Shown here in pieces: positions 21,236 through 33,517 of a stretch of 64,000 bases of DNA. The stretch is taken from NCBI GenBank assembly GCA_030490835.1, contig CM059973.1, positions 55,122,008-55,186,007 on the forward strand, written 5' to 3'. Within the stretch, counting starts at the first letter, position 1; every line of letters starts with the position of its first letter. A program made the translations under genes and the position numbers. Source of the DNA: Annona cherimola. Taxonomy: Eukaryota; Streptophyta; Magnoliopsida; Magnoliales; Annonaceae. The notes beneath the pieces were generated by a model that did not search any database, was not told where the DNA came from, and saw only the letters and a list, made by a program, of their open reading frames with translations.

Positions 21236-22426
21236 GGGGAGTACTTGTCTTTATCTGCTTTAGTTTGTTCTTTTACTTATCATCTTATACCATAATCAGT
21301 TAGGTTTATTTAATTTCATGTATTGAGGACAATGCATTCCTCAAAGTTTGGAGGATGTATAATTCCTTTTGGTGTGCTTGCATGCATTTAATTAGGTAAT
21401 CATGTATATATGTGTGTTAGATTGCATAACATATCAAATTCTTCCTGTGAAATTATTTTGTTTCAATCCATTTTAATAAAAAACTTGCAATGCTTAGGAA
21501 AACTTCAACTTGAAATCAATTTCATGAAAATTTTGAATTTTATGCCAAGGATTATGTGTTAAGGGAGTTTTCAAGCGACATGCGAATGATTTGAGTGAAT
21601 TTTATAGTAGATTTTCATAGTTCAATTTCATGCTAATCTGTTCAACTGAAATGATAAAGACTGAGTTAAGTGTTGTATAACTATGAGCCTTGAGGGAATA
21701 GATTGTCTCAGTAATGCATAACATTTCATTCTTTTCTTGGGACTTAAAATAGGTTAACCTGCATGTTTCAGTACCCCTACTAGATTGTTAGCATAAATAA
21801 TAAAAGGGGGTAACTGACCCAAGTTGAGTAACCGGGATTGGCATCAACAAATGTCAAGATTCGCGTAAAAAGGCAAAGGAAAGTCACAGTAATAACGCTT
21901 CTTAAAAGAAAATTCTCCCCAGATACCCTGAAATATGGCGAGGGGAGCCTGTGAAAAAAATCTCAAGATACCTTGAAATACGGTGAGGAGAGTCAAGTAA
22001 TAAGTTTTGGGGAACGAATGTGTAGTCATGTTGAAACTAGGTCAAGTGAATTAGATGAATTGATGTTATGTTCTTTGAAACGATATATGTTCTTAGAATT
22101 AGTTCACCTATTTTGTATTACTTGTCCTAATAACTTCTTTTGATCAGGGGGAAAGATTAGCAGGATTGAACTATCGATTTTGACTATTAACACCTCCATT
22201 TACATGTAACTTGATCTGGGAACGTGAATGCACATCTGGGTTTGGTCGAGCTGTGATAATTTTCTATGAAATATTTCAAGTTAAGATTATCCTCTGCCTT
22301 GTTGAGTTGAGGAATGCGATTGTTGGGCAAATAATTGGAATCAGGCTTGAGTTGGCATAGTCCACTTGTATTTATTCTGTTTTTCATTTGTTGCTCGAGG
22401 ACTAGCAACATTTAAGTTTGGGGGTG
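21236..22426 (+). other. 3' noncoding region and polypurine tract of outer element
   Basis: No open frame. It holds three purine tracts: AAAGTTTGGAGGATG (21343-21357), AAGTTTTGGGGAA (22002-22014) and the true PPT AAGTTTGGGGGTG (22414-22426) touching the LTR. The two ATACCCTGAAATATGG-type repeats near 21915-21985 match the duplication in the nested element. Confidence 0.75.
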
Positions 22427-23918
22427 TGATAACTCATAAAAATGCGATTATCACGACTCATTTCATATTAGTTTTGAGTGTTAGTCCAAGGGAATTTGGT
22501 TAATTTAAGCCCATTTAGCATAGTTTTCATTCATTATGCATTTCATGCACAACATTGAGATTTCATGCATTTTTAGTGTAAATTGGGGCAAAGTGTGTGG
22601 TTTTTAGTTTTTCGTATTATCATCTCATCATTTATAAGTACATTTATTAGCTTTAGGTTATTTTTGTAGGAAAAAAAGGGTAGCTAGCCACTTTGGAGTA
22701 TGATGAGATGAAGAAGGGAGTAAACAATGCAAAACAAGGCCTCAAACAGTCTCCAAGGACACTGGCGCCCCGGCGTTGCCTTCTGGCGCCTAGGCGCCAC
22801 TTCACCTTCTTAAAAGAATTCTTCAAAAATCCTTAAGTCGGCAAGCTTCCAAAAAGGCACCAACCCCCCACATGTGTGAGTTTAAGCACGTGTTTCGTGC
22901 TAGGTTAAGTGGGGTATAAATATAACACTTAGGGTTTCATTTGGGGGAGAGAGAACTCATGGGAGCAGCCAAGAAGGAGAAAGGAAAGGATTCTCAAGCC
23001 AATAGCAACTTGAAGTGAAGATTCAGCTTCATTTGGTGGAAACTAGCAAGTTTTAGCTTCTCTTTCTTGTTCTCTACATATTCTTCCTTTTCTCTCTTAT
23101 TAGGATATATTCAATCTTGATTTCAATGAGATTTAATTTCATGTTCATGAACTAAACTCCAAAAGATGAGATGTTGAGATGATTTTACTCTTAAACTATG
23201 TTATTTTGGCTCTTGATGATTTAAATATGAGTATTTAATTATTGTATACTTGTGTTGTTTGGATTTACCATTGCATGTGGTGTTTAATGTTTTTTACAAG
23301 CCTAGCTACTTTGTAAGATGATTTAGCTGCTAGATTCATGTTTGAAAAAGGTGAATCTAGGCAAGGTTCATGTGTAAGGCATAGGTTTCTCACTTGGATA
23401 AGGAGGAATGTTGAAATGGATAGGAATATACCATTAAACTCTATGTAATCATGAGCAAGTTATGTGTAAATTTATCTCATCACATTCGCTTGCATGGGTA
23501 CATAGCAATTGGGTGTTGAGAGATTAGCTTTACTTATGCTGGAAAACATATATAAAGATTTATGAACTTAGACTAGTAAATCCCTGCACAACTGAGTAAA
23601 TAAGAGCGAAATTAATATAGTTTAGAATCAGGGACTCCCAACTATCCCATCCACTAATCCTACCTTACAAATCCCTGTCAAAATTCTGCTCATCCACTAG
23701 TCTTTATCTCATTCCCTTTATTTTCAATGCACATTCATTCAACAATCATAAAAAAAAAAAAATTATTTATTCATCAAAGGCAATTGAAGTATTAAGACAT
23801 AATTAGTTTAGACCAAATTCCTCTTGGAAACAATGCTCTACTCATTCTATATTACTTGATCGACGCGTATACTTGCATGAAAACAGACACTTTAATTAGA
23901 TATACACATAGCTCGTCA
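22427..23918 (+). repeat. 3' LTR of outer Athila element
   Basis: 1492 bp, from TGATAACTCATAAAAATGCG to CATAGCTCGTCA. The U3 has a perfect GGCGCCTAGGCGCC palindrome at 22785-22798 and a TATA box TATAAATA at 22915-22922. It is visibly more diverged from the other Athila LTRs than these are from each other, in line with its being the oldest insertion. Confidence 0.9.
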
Positions 23919-25959
23919 CAATCCAACGAATGTCCTAGGGGAATAGTCTTTGTGTCTCCTCCTCACAACTAAGTGATTGTGTCTATTTGGTAAGCAAACC
24001 TACTATGGTATCAAAGGATCCTTAAATTGTTCTTGACTGCTATCAACAACTCAAAGTAGCTAGAACACATAAGGGTATATCGAGCGTTTAAAAATTTAGA
24101 GGTAATTGATGGTGGCTAACGAAATAGATAGAAATGAAATTTTATCAATACTTAATATGTACATTAGGCAGTTTTAAAACTTAGTGGATATATTTGGAAT
24201 ATAGGTCAAACATAGTAAGTATATTTGAAAAAAACCAGATAAATTCATTAGTCAATACTTAATAGAGATATTTGGTATTTCTAAAACCTAGTTGGTATAT
24301 TTGAAATATAGGTCACACATAATAAGTATATTTCGGATAAGTTATATAAATTAATTATTATAACATAATAATTCAACTTTGACTAGATCTTATTGTTTTC
24401 CATAATTTACACTTAATTATGTATATAAATTGTTAAGTTGGTATAGCCCACTTGAAACTGATTGAAATAATTTTTGGTACCATAAAAAAATTAATGATGG
24501 CAAAGAATGTTGCTAAATAATGTGACTTGTATAGTTGTGATTTATCATCAAGGTTACTCAAAATGGATAGGTTCAATGAATTCATGGAACCTATTAGAGA
24601 TAGATGGGTGGTTGACCCACTCCTCCGTGCCCACCCGTTATACTTATCATCAATCATGCCCCACCACCCTTTTATCTTTAGTCATCATTACTTTAGTCTT
24701 ATATCAACTTCATGTGCTTCTGGCTCGATCCCCAACTGGACAGTGATACGCTAGTACTCTCCATGACTATTCGATTAAGCCACCCCTACTGCTTCCTCCC
24801 CTTTGATTTGGGTTTAAACCATCCCATGTATTGTTGGAAATTGTAAACAAATTAAATGTGTATTTTCTACGGGGAGGATCATAACCAATAAAATTATATT
24901 TAGATGCTTCTCAAACTTTGGTTATGGGCTGAATATGAAATCTTGAAGGGTAGAGAGAGAGAGAGATTGCGCTCATACCTAAGTTTTAACATGGGAATTT
25001 TTATATGGTAACTAAAATCATTCGCTTAATTATTACCATGCCATTAACATTAATATGATTGGGTTAGGCAAGCCCATCATGGGCGCCTATATATCTGACA
25101 GCAGTACAATAAGTGCCCAGCTAATTAATTTCCATGTTCTAATCAATATCTTTGGTGGGTTCAAAGAAGAAATTAAATGCGTAGTGATTGATTACATACC
25201 TACAAACAATGTCTACGGAATGATGATAATCACGTGGGAAGAAATGCATGTATGGAAAATCATTAGAGACGAAAGTTTTCCAATTCCTAAAATGATCTTT
25301 AACCTATATTTTCAGCTTCTTTCGTGAATACAACTCCATGACATCTACAGCAGCTTCTTTCATGGAGTACAACATATATCCACAGTAGCTTCATGGAGAC
25401 GGGTTGGCATGTTCCCCATTAAAGATGTGGACTGTTTTGGAGAAGAATCTGAAATTAGTGCTCCACGCTCTGATAGACATCGTTCATGTGTGGGTTGAGT
25501 CTATATGCAGTCAAGCGGGCCAGGCCCACCCTCCAATTTGTAGACACGATGAAGACACAACAAGGTCCCACAGCCACTTCCTCAATACAAACAAAAATGA
25601 GTCACACACGACACAGCAACCACCACTACCGCAAAGTTAACGTTTTGCAACATATATATTTTTAGTGACACAGAATTTTTGTTGCAAAAGACTCTATTTA
25701 GTGATATAAATAATTATTGATATTAATATCTCTCATCAAAAAAAAAAAAAAGATACTATCAATAATAATGTAACTTTTAGTGAGAACCTTAAAAGATTAT
25801 CATTAAAATCTTTTGTAACTGATTTTAAGATGACATCACGGTATAAACTGGTACTTATATATAGTAACAAATTTTAGCTTTACTAAAAATTCTTTTTCTT
25901 ATACTGCACCGGGTACAAGGGGAAAATAATTTCTGCAAACAAGAAATTTATTACACATA
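23919..25959. other. Intergenic DNA, no gene recognised
   Basis: AT-rich. It contains an imperfect tandem duplication at 24146-24333, a short GA repeat near 24955 and a poly(A) run near 25737. Open frames of 74-90 codons at 24433-24754, 25055-25327 and 25404-25640 show no recognisable motif or homologue and are not called as genes. Confidence 0.5.
24146..24333. repeat. Two-unit tandem repeat, period about 107 bp
   Basis: Copy 1 (24146-24227) and copy 2 (24253-24333) both start CAATACTTAATA and share AAATATAGGTCA-ACATA-TAAGTATATTT. They are diverged, so this is an old duplication. Confidence 0.75.
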
Positions 25960-26983
25960 CACTACAACAAAAAGTTTATATATGCAGCTAATTTTTTCAG
26001 CCAAATTTGAATTTAACTACATCAAGTTTCAAATATAACGAACTATCGTACTTTTCGAGCTGAATATGCTATTACTTTTTGTAACTAAATTTAAAATGTT
26101 GTATTAAATATTAATTTCGGCTGCATATAAGGCAAAAAGGTTTACATTGGAGCAAGTGTTTGTCGCCATCCTTAATGAATCATGTGCATGCAACCAAATA
26201 TATATGCATCCAAATTGATATATATATATATAGCCAAAATAAATGTTATATGCAGCGAAAAAAAAAACTAGTTTCTTTAAGAACAAGTTGCTTATAGTTA
26301 CAATATTTTGCTGGCGCGTGGCTCGATGTACTTGGTTGCATGTAACTAATTGTATATGTATCCAAAACTATTTATGTAGCTGCAAATAGTTTCTATATGC
26401 GACGAATGATTGTTTATACATACAAAAATAATATGCCGCATCTTACCAATAACATTATGCAGCTAAACGCTTCACAAAAATTATTGCGCAAAGTAATTTT
26501 TTTGGTGAACATGAGCACCAACTTGGTTGCAATATATATAAGCACTCAATGCTCCACTCAACTCTAGATAGGAATCATACACTTACAAGGAGGTAAGGTC
26601 CATGGAATTTCCAATTGGTTGTGAACCAAACTGATAATTAACATTTAATTGTTACAGTAGATTAATTCGATTCGGCCAACGGTATTCCGACAACGAATGT
26701 TGCTAATTGCTAAACGCAGCTTGCAGTTTGGATGCATGTGACTACAGGTGCATAGACTTGGCCGCACCACCATTCTTTTTAATCTCCTTGCATATGACTT
26801 TTTTGTAGCCAAAATTTGGCTGCATATAATTTTTAACACAGGTACACAACCTTCTACATTTGGATGTGAGTAACGATTACACGTGGCAGCTAGTACATGA
26901 ATTCGGCAATATTTAATACTATATGTTAAAAAATTTCAAATAGATAACAAAAATGTGCATATAAGAATTTTTTGTTGGTGTTT
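25960..26983. mobile_element. CACTA-like non-autonomous DNA transposon
   Basis: The left end CACTACAACAAAAAG (25960-25974) is a classic CACTA terminus. A degenerate reverse end lies near 26968-26983. Between them, TATGCAGC-AA and GGTTGCAT-TA type motifs recur on both strands (for example 25979, 26245, 26318, 26455, 26815), as in the subterminal repeats of CACTA elements. No transposase ORF. No clean 3-bp duplication was found. Confidence 0.55.
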
Positions 26984-27097
26984 TAACGAGAATTCATCTA
27001 TAATGTCAGCATTACATTTATGGCACAATAAAAATAAGTACAGATGTTATCTATTAAAAAATGAGAGCTAGTATTAGAAAACGAAAAAGTAATCTAA

Positions 27098-27355
27098 GGG
27101 TGTCTAGAAATTGATAAAACTTTTCAATAAAAAGTTTTTGAAATAAAAGAAAATGATGTGATATGATAAAGAGTAATGATGAAAGTAAAGAGAATAAATC
27201 TAAATAAATAGATTAGTTGTACAAGTATTTGTATAGAAATAATTGAAAAATATGATAGTTGTATATGAAGATGTAAAGAAATAATTAGAAAATAAGATAA
27301 CTATAAAAATGAAAATTTTTAGTCTAAAAAGTTTTGTCATTAAACAAACACACCC
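27098..27355. repeat. MITE, GGGTGT...ACACCC family
   Basis: 258 bp with inverted ends GGGTGT/ACACCC and TAA on both sides (27095-27097, 27356-27358), a PIF/Harbinger-type target. The inside carries GATGTGATATGAT and ATAGTTGTAT phrases shared with the copies at 30955-31507, 35147-35380 and 43576-43660. Confidence 0.8.
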
Positions 27356-27599
27356 TAAATATAATTCTATTGAATGGTATTGATTTTTGCAACAAAAATT
27401 CCTTCATAAATGACTTTTTGTCTTAATGAAGGCTTCCCCAATTTGGACTCAAACTTAGAACCTTAGATAATTTACACATGTGAATTGGTGTCAACCACGT
27501 AACCATCCTATTTTTAACTATTCGATGTAAATAATAAAATTTATTAGTCATAAAAAGTATTTAGGGTACATACTTATAACTTTTTACACAAATTGTGTT

Positions 27600-27995
27600 T
27601 ATGCTTATGATTCGAAATTTACTGTAACTATACATATGAATTTTTAAAATATTTACAGTTATGTCTGTGGCTAATGTTAATCTCTTAGTTTTTGAAGAAC
27701 GAAGATGTTGTCTGATAAATCCAAACCATCCACTATGTTTTATTTAATACATCACAAATTATCTTAATTAGACACTTTGATGATAAATATAACTTATTTA
27801 AAAATTGATTATAGTTCACCAAGATATCCAATCATAGTGATTCTTATATTAGTTAAATTCACATTAACAATGCACTGGATGGTTTGGATTTATTTAAAAA
27901 TTATAGTTTTTAGAAAACTAAGTAGTTCATGCTTGTAATAAGCATAACTAAAAATATTTTAAAAACACATAGGTATATTTGCAGTAATTTTTAAA
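27600..27995. repeat. Foldback element
   Basis: Arms of roughly 120-130 bp pair imperfectly. The left arm contains TTACTGTAACTATACATATG and AAATCCAAACCATCCA. The right arm contains TGGATGGTTTGGATTT and CATAGGTATATTTGCAGTAA. No ORF. The ends are approximate. Confidence 0.6.
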
Positions 27996-27997
27996 GT

Positions 27998-29175
27998 TGT
28001 TAGATTATGTAATTAGTGGTTTTGATGATGAGCGATTGGTGATATGCTTAATCTTAATTTAAATCGATTATATTTTATTTGACAGGTTCTATGAGTAGAT
28101 AAGTATTCTTATGATTAATTGTAATCTTGTGATTGGATATGATTATGTGCTTGTTTGTCGTTAGCTATGATTGGTTGTATCTTACTGGAGATTGAAAAGT
28201 TATTTTAGGAAGCGTGGTATTTGTGAGAGTTGGGTCTTAAAACTTGAGTTTAATTCTTTATTAGATGTGATGAAATGAATAAACTTTGGAGTTTTCAAAG
28301 AAAAATCCATTTTCTATGGAACAGGGAAAATATCCAATGTTTCTGAACAAAAAGATCGACTAATAATTCATCACAATCTTACTAACCTTCTCTAACTGCA
28401 AAAAGGTCAATTGTTTTTAGGCAAAATGTTAAATGTTTTTGAAAAAGATCGTTTGTTTTTAGATAAAATATTAGACATTTTCTACCAGGTAGCAGAACAT
28501 GTGAAAACCATGTGACAAAGCTTATATAAGTTCTCTTGGCAATATTTCTCTCCTAAGCTACTTTTCAAAAAAGTAGCTATTTTTCTCTCTTGGCTAGCAA
28601 ACCATGTGAAAACCATGTGAGCAAGCTTATATAAGTTCTCTTGGCTATTTTTCTATCTTAAGATACTTTTCAAAAGAGTTTCACGGTTATAAAGTGGAAC
28701 TCAAAGCCAAGGCAAAAACACATTTTAGAGAGAGCAACTCCCAAGAAAAATTTTGAAATTGAAGAGGTAAACTTGAACTAGTTGCTAATGAAATTTTTTA
28801 AAGATTAATCTTGAAGATCTTGTACAAGTGTTATTGCTCATCTAGATGTATTGATTTGGTTTACTTTTTCCATTTAGTTTGTTTTGTAGTACCTTGATGT
28901 TGATAGTGATCAAACCAGGAGGAAACGAATCAAGAGTTTGATTACTTCACTAGGCACATGGAGCCAAGTTTAGATTCTAAACACAAGTACTTGAACTAAA
29001 TCACTATAACTTGTGTGATTTGAGTTAACTAGTGAAATACAAGCATTGCATGCTTGGAGAGTGGAATAGATCAGGATGACCAAACCACTGTAATTGCATT
29101 ATCTTTATGGTTTAATTCATATTGTGGTTATGTTTATAATTGATTTACTATTGTTTGCTTGAGTTATCAAGAGCA
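27998..29175 (+). repeat. Possible solo LTR, copia-like
   Basis: Starts TGTTAGATTATG, followed by GGTTTTGATGATGAG, the kind of start seen in SIRE-like copia LTRs. It ends near AAGAGCA. It contains two TATA-like CTTATATAAG boxes within a tandem duplication. No matching target duplication was found, so this is tentative. Confidence 0.35.
28496..28680 (+). repeat. Tandem duplication carrying a TATA-like box
   Basis: Two units about 105 bp apart, each with GTGAAAACCATGTGA, then AGCTTATATAAGTTCTCTTG. If the enclosing repeat is an LTR, this duplicates its core promoter. Confidence 0.75.
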
Positions 29176-29184
29176 TGATACTAT

Positions 29185-29515
29185 GTGCCCAAGCGCACTT
29201 AACCTCGGTGTACCTGAGTGCAATAACCCATTTTTATTTTTTTTGAAAACTTTTTATATAACTGTTAATATAAGTTTATTTAACATGTATATCAAGTTTT
29301 ACCATTTTTGAATATTTGTAGATATTTTTAAAATATTTTAAAAATAGTAGCATTTTAGTAACAAAAATAATAAAACTTGATAGACGTGTTAAATATATTT
29401 AAATTAACACGTGTACAAAAGATTTTCAAAAAAATTAAAAAATAGGTTAAATACACCCAAATGCTCCGAGGCTAAGTGAACCTGAGTATATTTAGCCTCA
29501 ACCCGAGTCAACATT
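29185..29515. repeat. Foldback MITE-like element (family 1, second copy)
   Basis: Inverted ends built on CACTTAACCTCGG and (right, reversed) CACTTAGCCTCGG. The inside has the CAAGTTTTACCATTTTTGAAT tract also found in the 179-548 copy. No coding capacity. Confidence 0.65.
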
Positions 29516-30954
29516 ACTATCCATTACATGAGATTAACAAAATCATAAGCATAAATGCAATTTGTGTAAAAAATCATAGAACGGCTACAAATATCTTTAC
29601 TAAATTTATCTCGTTGATGCCAGGTTAGTTGATATGAGTGTGTGGAGAGTAATGTGAGTGAGAAGTCCAAGATTTAAATGTTGGATAGAACAACAGTTTC
29701 CTAAAATACACATCCATCAGGTGCTTGATCATTCAAAGTTGGTGACACAATCAAAATTATCTATACTTATAATTATTATATGCAACAGCAAGTTTATTAC
29801 ATATAATGAAGGTAATTATATTGCTAGTAGTGATGGTCTACTCAAAAAAATATTGGCAGTGTAGAGATCAAATTACACTGATGTCGTTGTTGCTTAGTTG
29901 TTGTCAGTCAGTCATAAGTCTTTAGTGATAATTTTTGGAGGGGCTTTAGTGATAATTTTTGAAGTGGTCATTGAAAGTCAATACTTTTAGCAATAAGCTT
30001 TGTCATTAAAATGCTCTTTTTTCCGACATCCATTATAGTTAGGTCATTAAATTTGTCTTTTGCAACAAAAATACTACAGGTCGCTAAAAGTACGTTGCCA
30101 AATGAAGTAATAATCGGTGGCTAAAATTTTAAAAAAAAAAATTAGTGATGTAAATAACTTGAACTGGCTAACTGGTATAATTGTCCTGTCCAAGTCATTT
30201 CAAGAGAATTAACCTTCAGCCACAATGAAAATTAAAGTGATTATGTGTGAATTTATACATTTTTTTAGATTGTTACTAAAAGCATTTTTAGTAATAATAT
30301 AGATTTTTTGTCTCGAAGCTAAAAAGTCACTCTTTGCAGCGGTTGTCATATTATTTTCCTTCAAAGCTAAGGTTGTAGAATTAATAATTACTGACATTGC
30401 TCGTTAGTGTCTTTTTTTAAAATAAAAATTTTAAAAAAAAGAAGGAAAGTAGCAGCTAGAAATATAGTAGAATGTCGATTTTCTTACACGCATACAAGAG
30501 TCGGGATTGACTATCTGCAAAGTGAGATCAAATAAATGTAAACCGGATATTGGAAGCCGGTTTTCCCAGTGGAACCGGCTGATCCGGTACGTACGGCTCC
30601 AATATCATGTAAATGGCAACAAAGGCATAAACCAAAAAGAAAGGAAAGAGCGCACGAGTTGGCTTTGGTCGCATCTCTGCTGACAATGATGAAATAGTCA
30701 GAAAGGACAGTTGCTGGCTTGCCCTTTCTTTTGCTGGAGAGTCATTCAGAACAATAGCAAAAGGGTCAGTCTCTTAACACCTGCTAGCAAAAAAATTTGC
30801 CCGGGTAAAGGTCTTGTAATAAAAGTGTTTTTGCATCCCTTCTTAACATAGTTTAGGTGAAATTACAAGCGGATAACGAGTTTACATGGTTCAAAGTTTT
30901 TTTAAAATTTTGAAAATGATAAAAATGCCCCTACAAACAAATAAAATGTATTTA
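29516..30954. other. Intergenic DNA with short repeats
   Basis: No gene recognised. It holds a 27-bp direct repeat (CTTTAGTGATAATTTTTG at about 29929 and 29956), stretches rich in GTCATTAAA or GCTAAAA motifs that look like remains of a DNA transposon, and a GC-richer hairpin around 30543-30597 with complementary ACCGGAT...AGCCGGTT and GGAACCGGCTGATCCGGT halves. Confidence 0.45.
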
Positions 30955-31507
30955 AAAAGTCATAAAACTTTCAGATGAAAATTTTTTGTTTTGAAATTTT
31001 TTGAATTAGTAAAAAATGTTATGATATAGGGTGTGTTTGGTAATGTATAAAACTTTTGATGAAAAGTTTTAGAGAGTAAAAGTTGTCAAATGATGTGATA
31101 TGATAGGGGTAATGATGAGTAGTAAAGAGGATAAAGTTAAAATAGATAGGTTAGTTGTGTTGATAGTTGTGTAGAAATGATTGAAAAGTTAGGGTAGTTG
31201 TATAGGAAAATGTGAAAAAATGATTAAAAAATATGATAGTTGTAGAAAGTGAAAAGTTTTAGATTGAAAAGTTTTAACTTGACATTTTTTGTCAATTGCC
31301 AAACACACCCATAATATGGATAATAACGAAAAATAACAAGAATAAAATTAAAATAGATAAGTTAATTACATAGATAGTTGTGTAAAAATAATTGAAAAAT
31401 ATGAAAAATGTATAGGAAGATATGAAAAAATAATGAAAAAAAAAATAACTATTGAGGGTTAAAAGTCTTAGTTGAAAAAGCCTACGTTGTGAACAAACAT
31501 GCCAAAA
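30955..31507. repeat. Older MITE interrupted by a MITE of the same family
   Basis: The flanks of the 31029-31310 MITE themselves resemble that MITE. The left flank has CATAAAACTTTCAGATGAAAA. The right flank has AATAGATAAGTTAATT-ATAGATAGTTGTGT and ends GAACAAACATGCC. The older copy was therefore split by the younger one. Confidence 0.65.
31029..31310. repeat. MITE, GGGTGTGTTTGG family
   Basis: 282 bp with 12-bp perfect inverted ends GGGTGTGTTTGG/CCAAACACACCC, flanked by ATA on both sides (31026-31028, 31311-31313). No ORF. Confidence 0.88.
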
Positions 31508-31722
31508 ATTATAAAACGCAAGAAACACTTTAAAACTTTCCATTTTTAAAAATAGTACTGATATTAAATAGATCCATATTCCTCATCTTAAATAGATATA
31601 TGTAATGTCAGTAAAATATTTTAAAAGGTAAAATTTTTATATTTAAATATAGCTTTTTCTTGCATTTTACAATTATGTTTGTTCCAGGGGCATTTTCGTT
31701 ATTGTACTTGAAAATTTTAGCT

Positions 31723-31988
31723 GACGTTTGGGAATAAAGAGTGGGAACCATGGAAAGGAAATGGTTGGGGCACGGATTTCAAAGCACCTCGTTAATCAAC
31801 CAATCATCATATTTTTCCAATTTTATCCCTATATTATAATCATTTTTTCTATCGACTACCTTCCAACAAACTTATTTATTCCAACTTTACCCCTATCATT
31901 TTATATTAATCACACAATTTTCAAAATATTTCATTTTCTACTCCCACCAAATGCCACATTTCCCACAACTTTTACCTTCCCAAACGTC
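31723..31988. repeat. MITE, GACGTTTGGGAA family
   Basis: 266 bp with inverted ends GACGTTTGGGAA/TTCCCAAACGTC. The interior matches the reverse orientation of the GGGTGT family (ACCCCTATCATTTTATATTA), so it is probably a diverged member. Confidence 0.7.
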
Positions 31989-32449
31989 CCCCTAGCAAAA
32001 GTCGAACTCTTATCATTTAGGCAAAAAATGCAGGTACCATGTAATTTTTGAAAAACCCTTGATATACCTACAATTTGGCCCATACTATGCAGGTATGGAT
32101 GCAAAAACCTGTAGACTAGAAGCCGCGGGAATAGTTGCTATTCCATTCGGATTCGTGCCTGTAACCATCTAATAAATCATATATTATAATAAATGAAAGC
32201 CATCCAGCTCCCACGTCTCCATCCTAACAACCGACCGATATAAATGAAAGCTGTGAAGTCCACTTGGCTTGGAGGACCTTGTCTTTCATTCCTGAGTACA
32301 CTAGCAAAACAAGGAAAGCCCCATCTCAACCGAAATCGAAAGAGAGAGCTTAACTCCAATCAAACTCCAAAAGTTTGATAGTCACGCTCAAAGAATCAGC
32401 AGTGAATCAGGAAAATTCTGATCCACAAACAATCTAATGAATCCAGTGT

Positions 32450-32455
32450 TTTATT
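32450..32455 (-). terminator. Possible polyadenylation signal of the TRF-like gene
   Basis: AATAAA on the minus strand, about 390 bp downstream of the stop codon at 32846, a plausible 3' UTR length. The region 32000-32845 has no other feature I recognise. Confidence 0.3.
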
Positions 32456-32845
32456 ACAGTCAGTTCAAACCAGTTAGCATCAAATTTCAGAACTATGAAG
32501 GGTGTGATAACAACAAGAATGGGTGCAATTTTTGACAGATGTAGGCCAGTTCAACTACAGAAATTCGCTAAAAAGGAAAAAGAAAATATATCGATGTTAG
32601 AAATGCCAATCTGAACCACCTGCAAAGCAACGATCATATTACCTTGGCATTTATCATGCCAAGAACAAAGTGAGGTTACCCAGGTGTCTCCAATTCATCT
32701 ACTCCCAATTATGGACATTAGCAATCATCGAACTTTTTTTTTCTGATGGAAATGCATTTTACAGTGAACACTACAAAACAAAAACTACCTTGATTTATTC
32801 TACTTGTTGCCTCTACAATTATAGAAATTCAGACCTGGAATCAAA

Positions 32846-32980
32846 TTAAGCCCTATTGTGGCAATTGCCAATGCTCTGATCAGAACCAACCTGCATATGC
32901 ATTTCAGCTAGCTCTCTCGTTCATACTAAGATGGGTGCAGGAATTGGCATTGAGGAAGAGGGCTTCCTAGAGCTTCCAAC
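32846..32980 (-). pseudogene. TRF-like gene, C-terminal exon
   Basis: After the acceptor ACGAATACAG, the frame reads VGSSRKPSSSMPIPAPILV, then a TGA (32921-32923), then TRELAEMHMQVGSDQSIGNC and a final TAA at 32846-32848. The PIPAPIL...RELAEMH block is the conserved segment that follows the Myb domain in plant TRF-like proteins, so coding clearly continued through the TGA (CGA to TGA by one transition). Family knowledge places this near the normal C-terminus. Confidence 0.78.
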
Positions 32981-33517
32981 CTGTATTCGTCCCAAACAAA
33001 ATAAAGGAAATTACCCGCCAAATTCAGTCAGATTCAACCATTCAATGAACTCAGGAAGCAAAACTCAGAATGGTTGCCATACATGAGCATTTTATAACAA
33101 TATGTTACTAGGTATATACAGGCATGACACCAGCTTAAGAGATCCACTAAAGACAACCATGTGTGATACAGAACTCTGCCTAAGAATTGAGGCACTTGCA
33201 CCTGAAGAGTACGATGACATTTTCATAAATCCACAACTTTCATACTCATTAATTCCTACTCCTTTTCTGGAATGTTCCATAGTGAAAGGAATCACCAATA
33301 TGAGCCTGAAGTGCATCCGACCTATGTTGTGCAGGCCTTAGTCATGGTCAAGTGAACAAAAACCATGTTTTTCTAAGGTAGAAAATCAATAACTTGATGC
33401 GGCTGTCATCAGTAAATGAGTGAAATGATTATGCTCATTTGATGCTAAGATCTAGGGACTACTAGATCTTACAGAATCAGCACAGGCCTTGAAAAGTATG
33501 CATCACATTGACATCAT

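Larger units (their letters stand above)
826..23918 (+). mobile_element. Outer Athila-type Ty3/gypsy retrotransposon, 5'-truncated, split by a nested element
   Basis: Plus-strand element made of two blocks, 826-4032 and 20318-23918, separated by a complete insertion of a related element (4033-20312). Order: RNase H, integrase, a regulatory or leader stretch, the plant-transposon 3' ORF, 3' noncoding DNA, a polypurine tract at 22414-22426 and the 3' LTR at 22427-23918. The integrase and RNase H protein motifs match those of the nested element, whose reverse transcriptase is of Athila type. The 5' LTR, primer site, gag and RT are missing. Many stops make it non-functional. It is the oldest layer of the nest. 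Confidence 0.85.

Noticed and set aside
22763..22800. GGCGCCCCGGCGTTGCC resembles the tRNA-Asp primer site
   Set aside because: It lies in U3 of a 3' LTR, not downstream of an LTR. It is part of the GGCGCC dyad cluster.
24433..25640. Several 74-90-codon open frames suggesting a gene
   Set aside because: Overlapping frames on both strands, no motif, AT-rich context; not supported.
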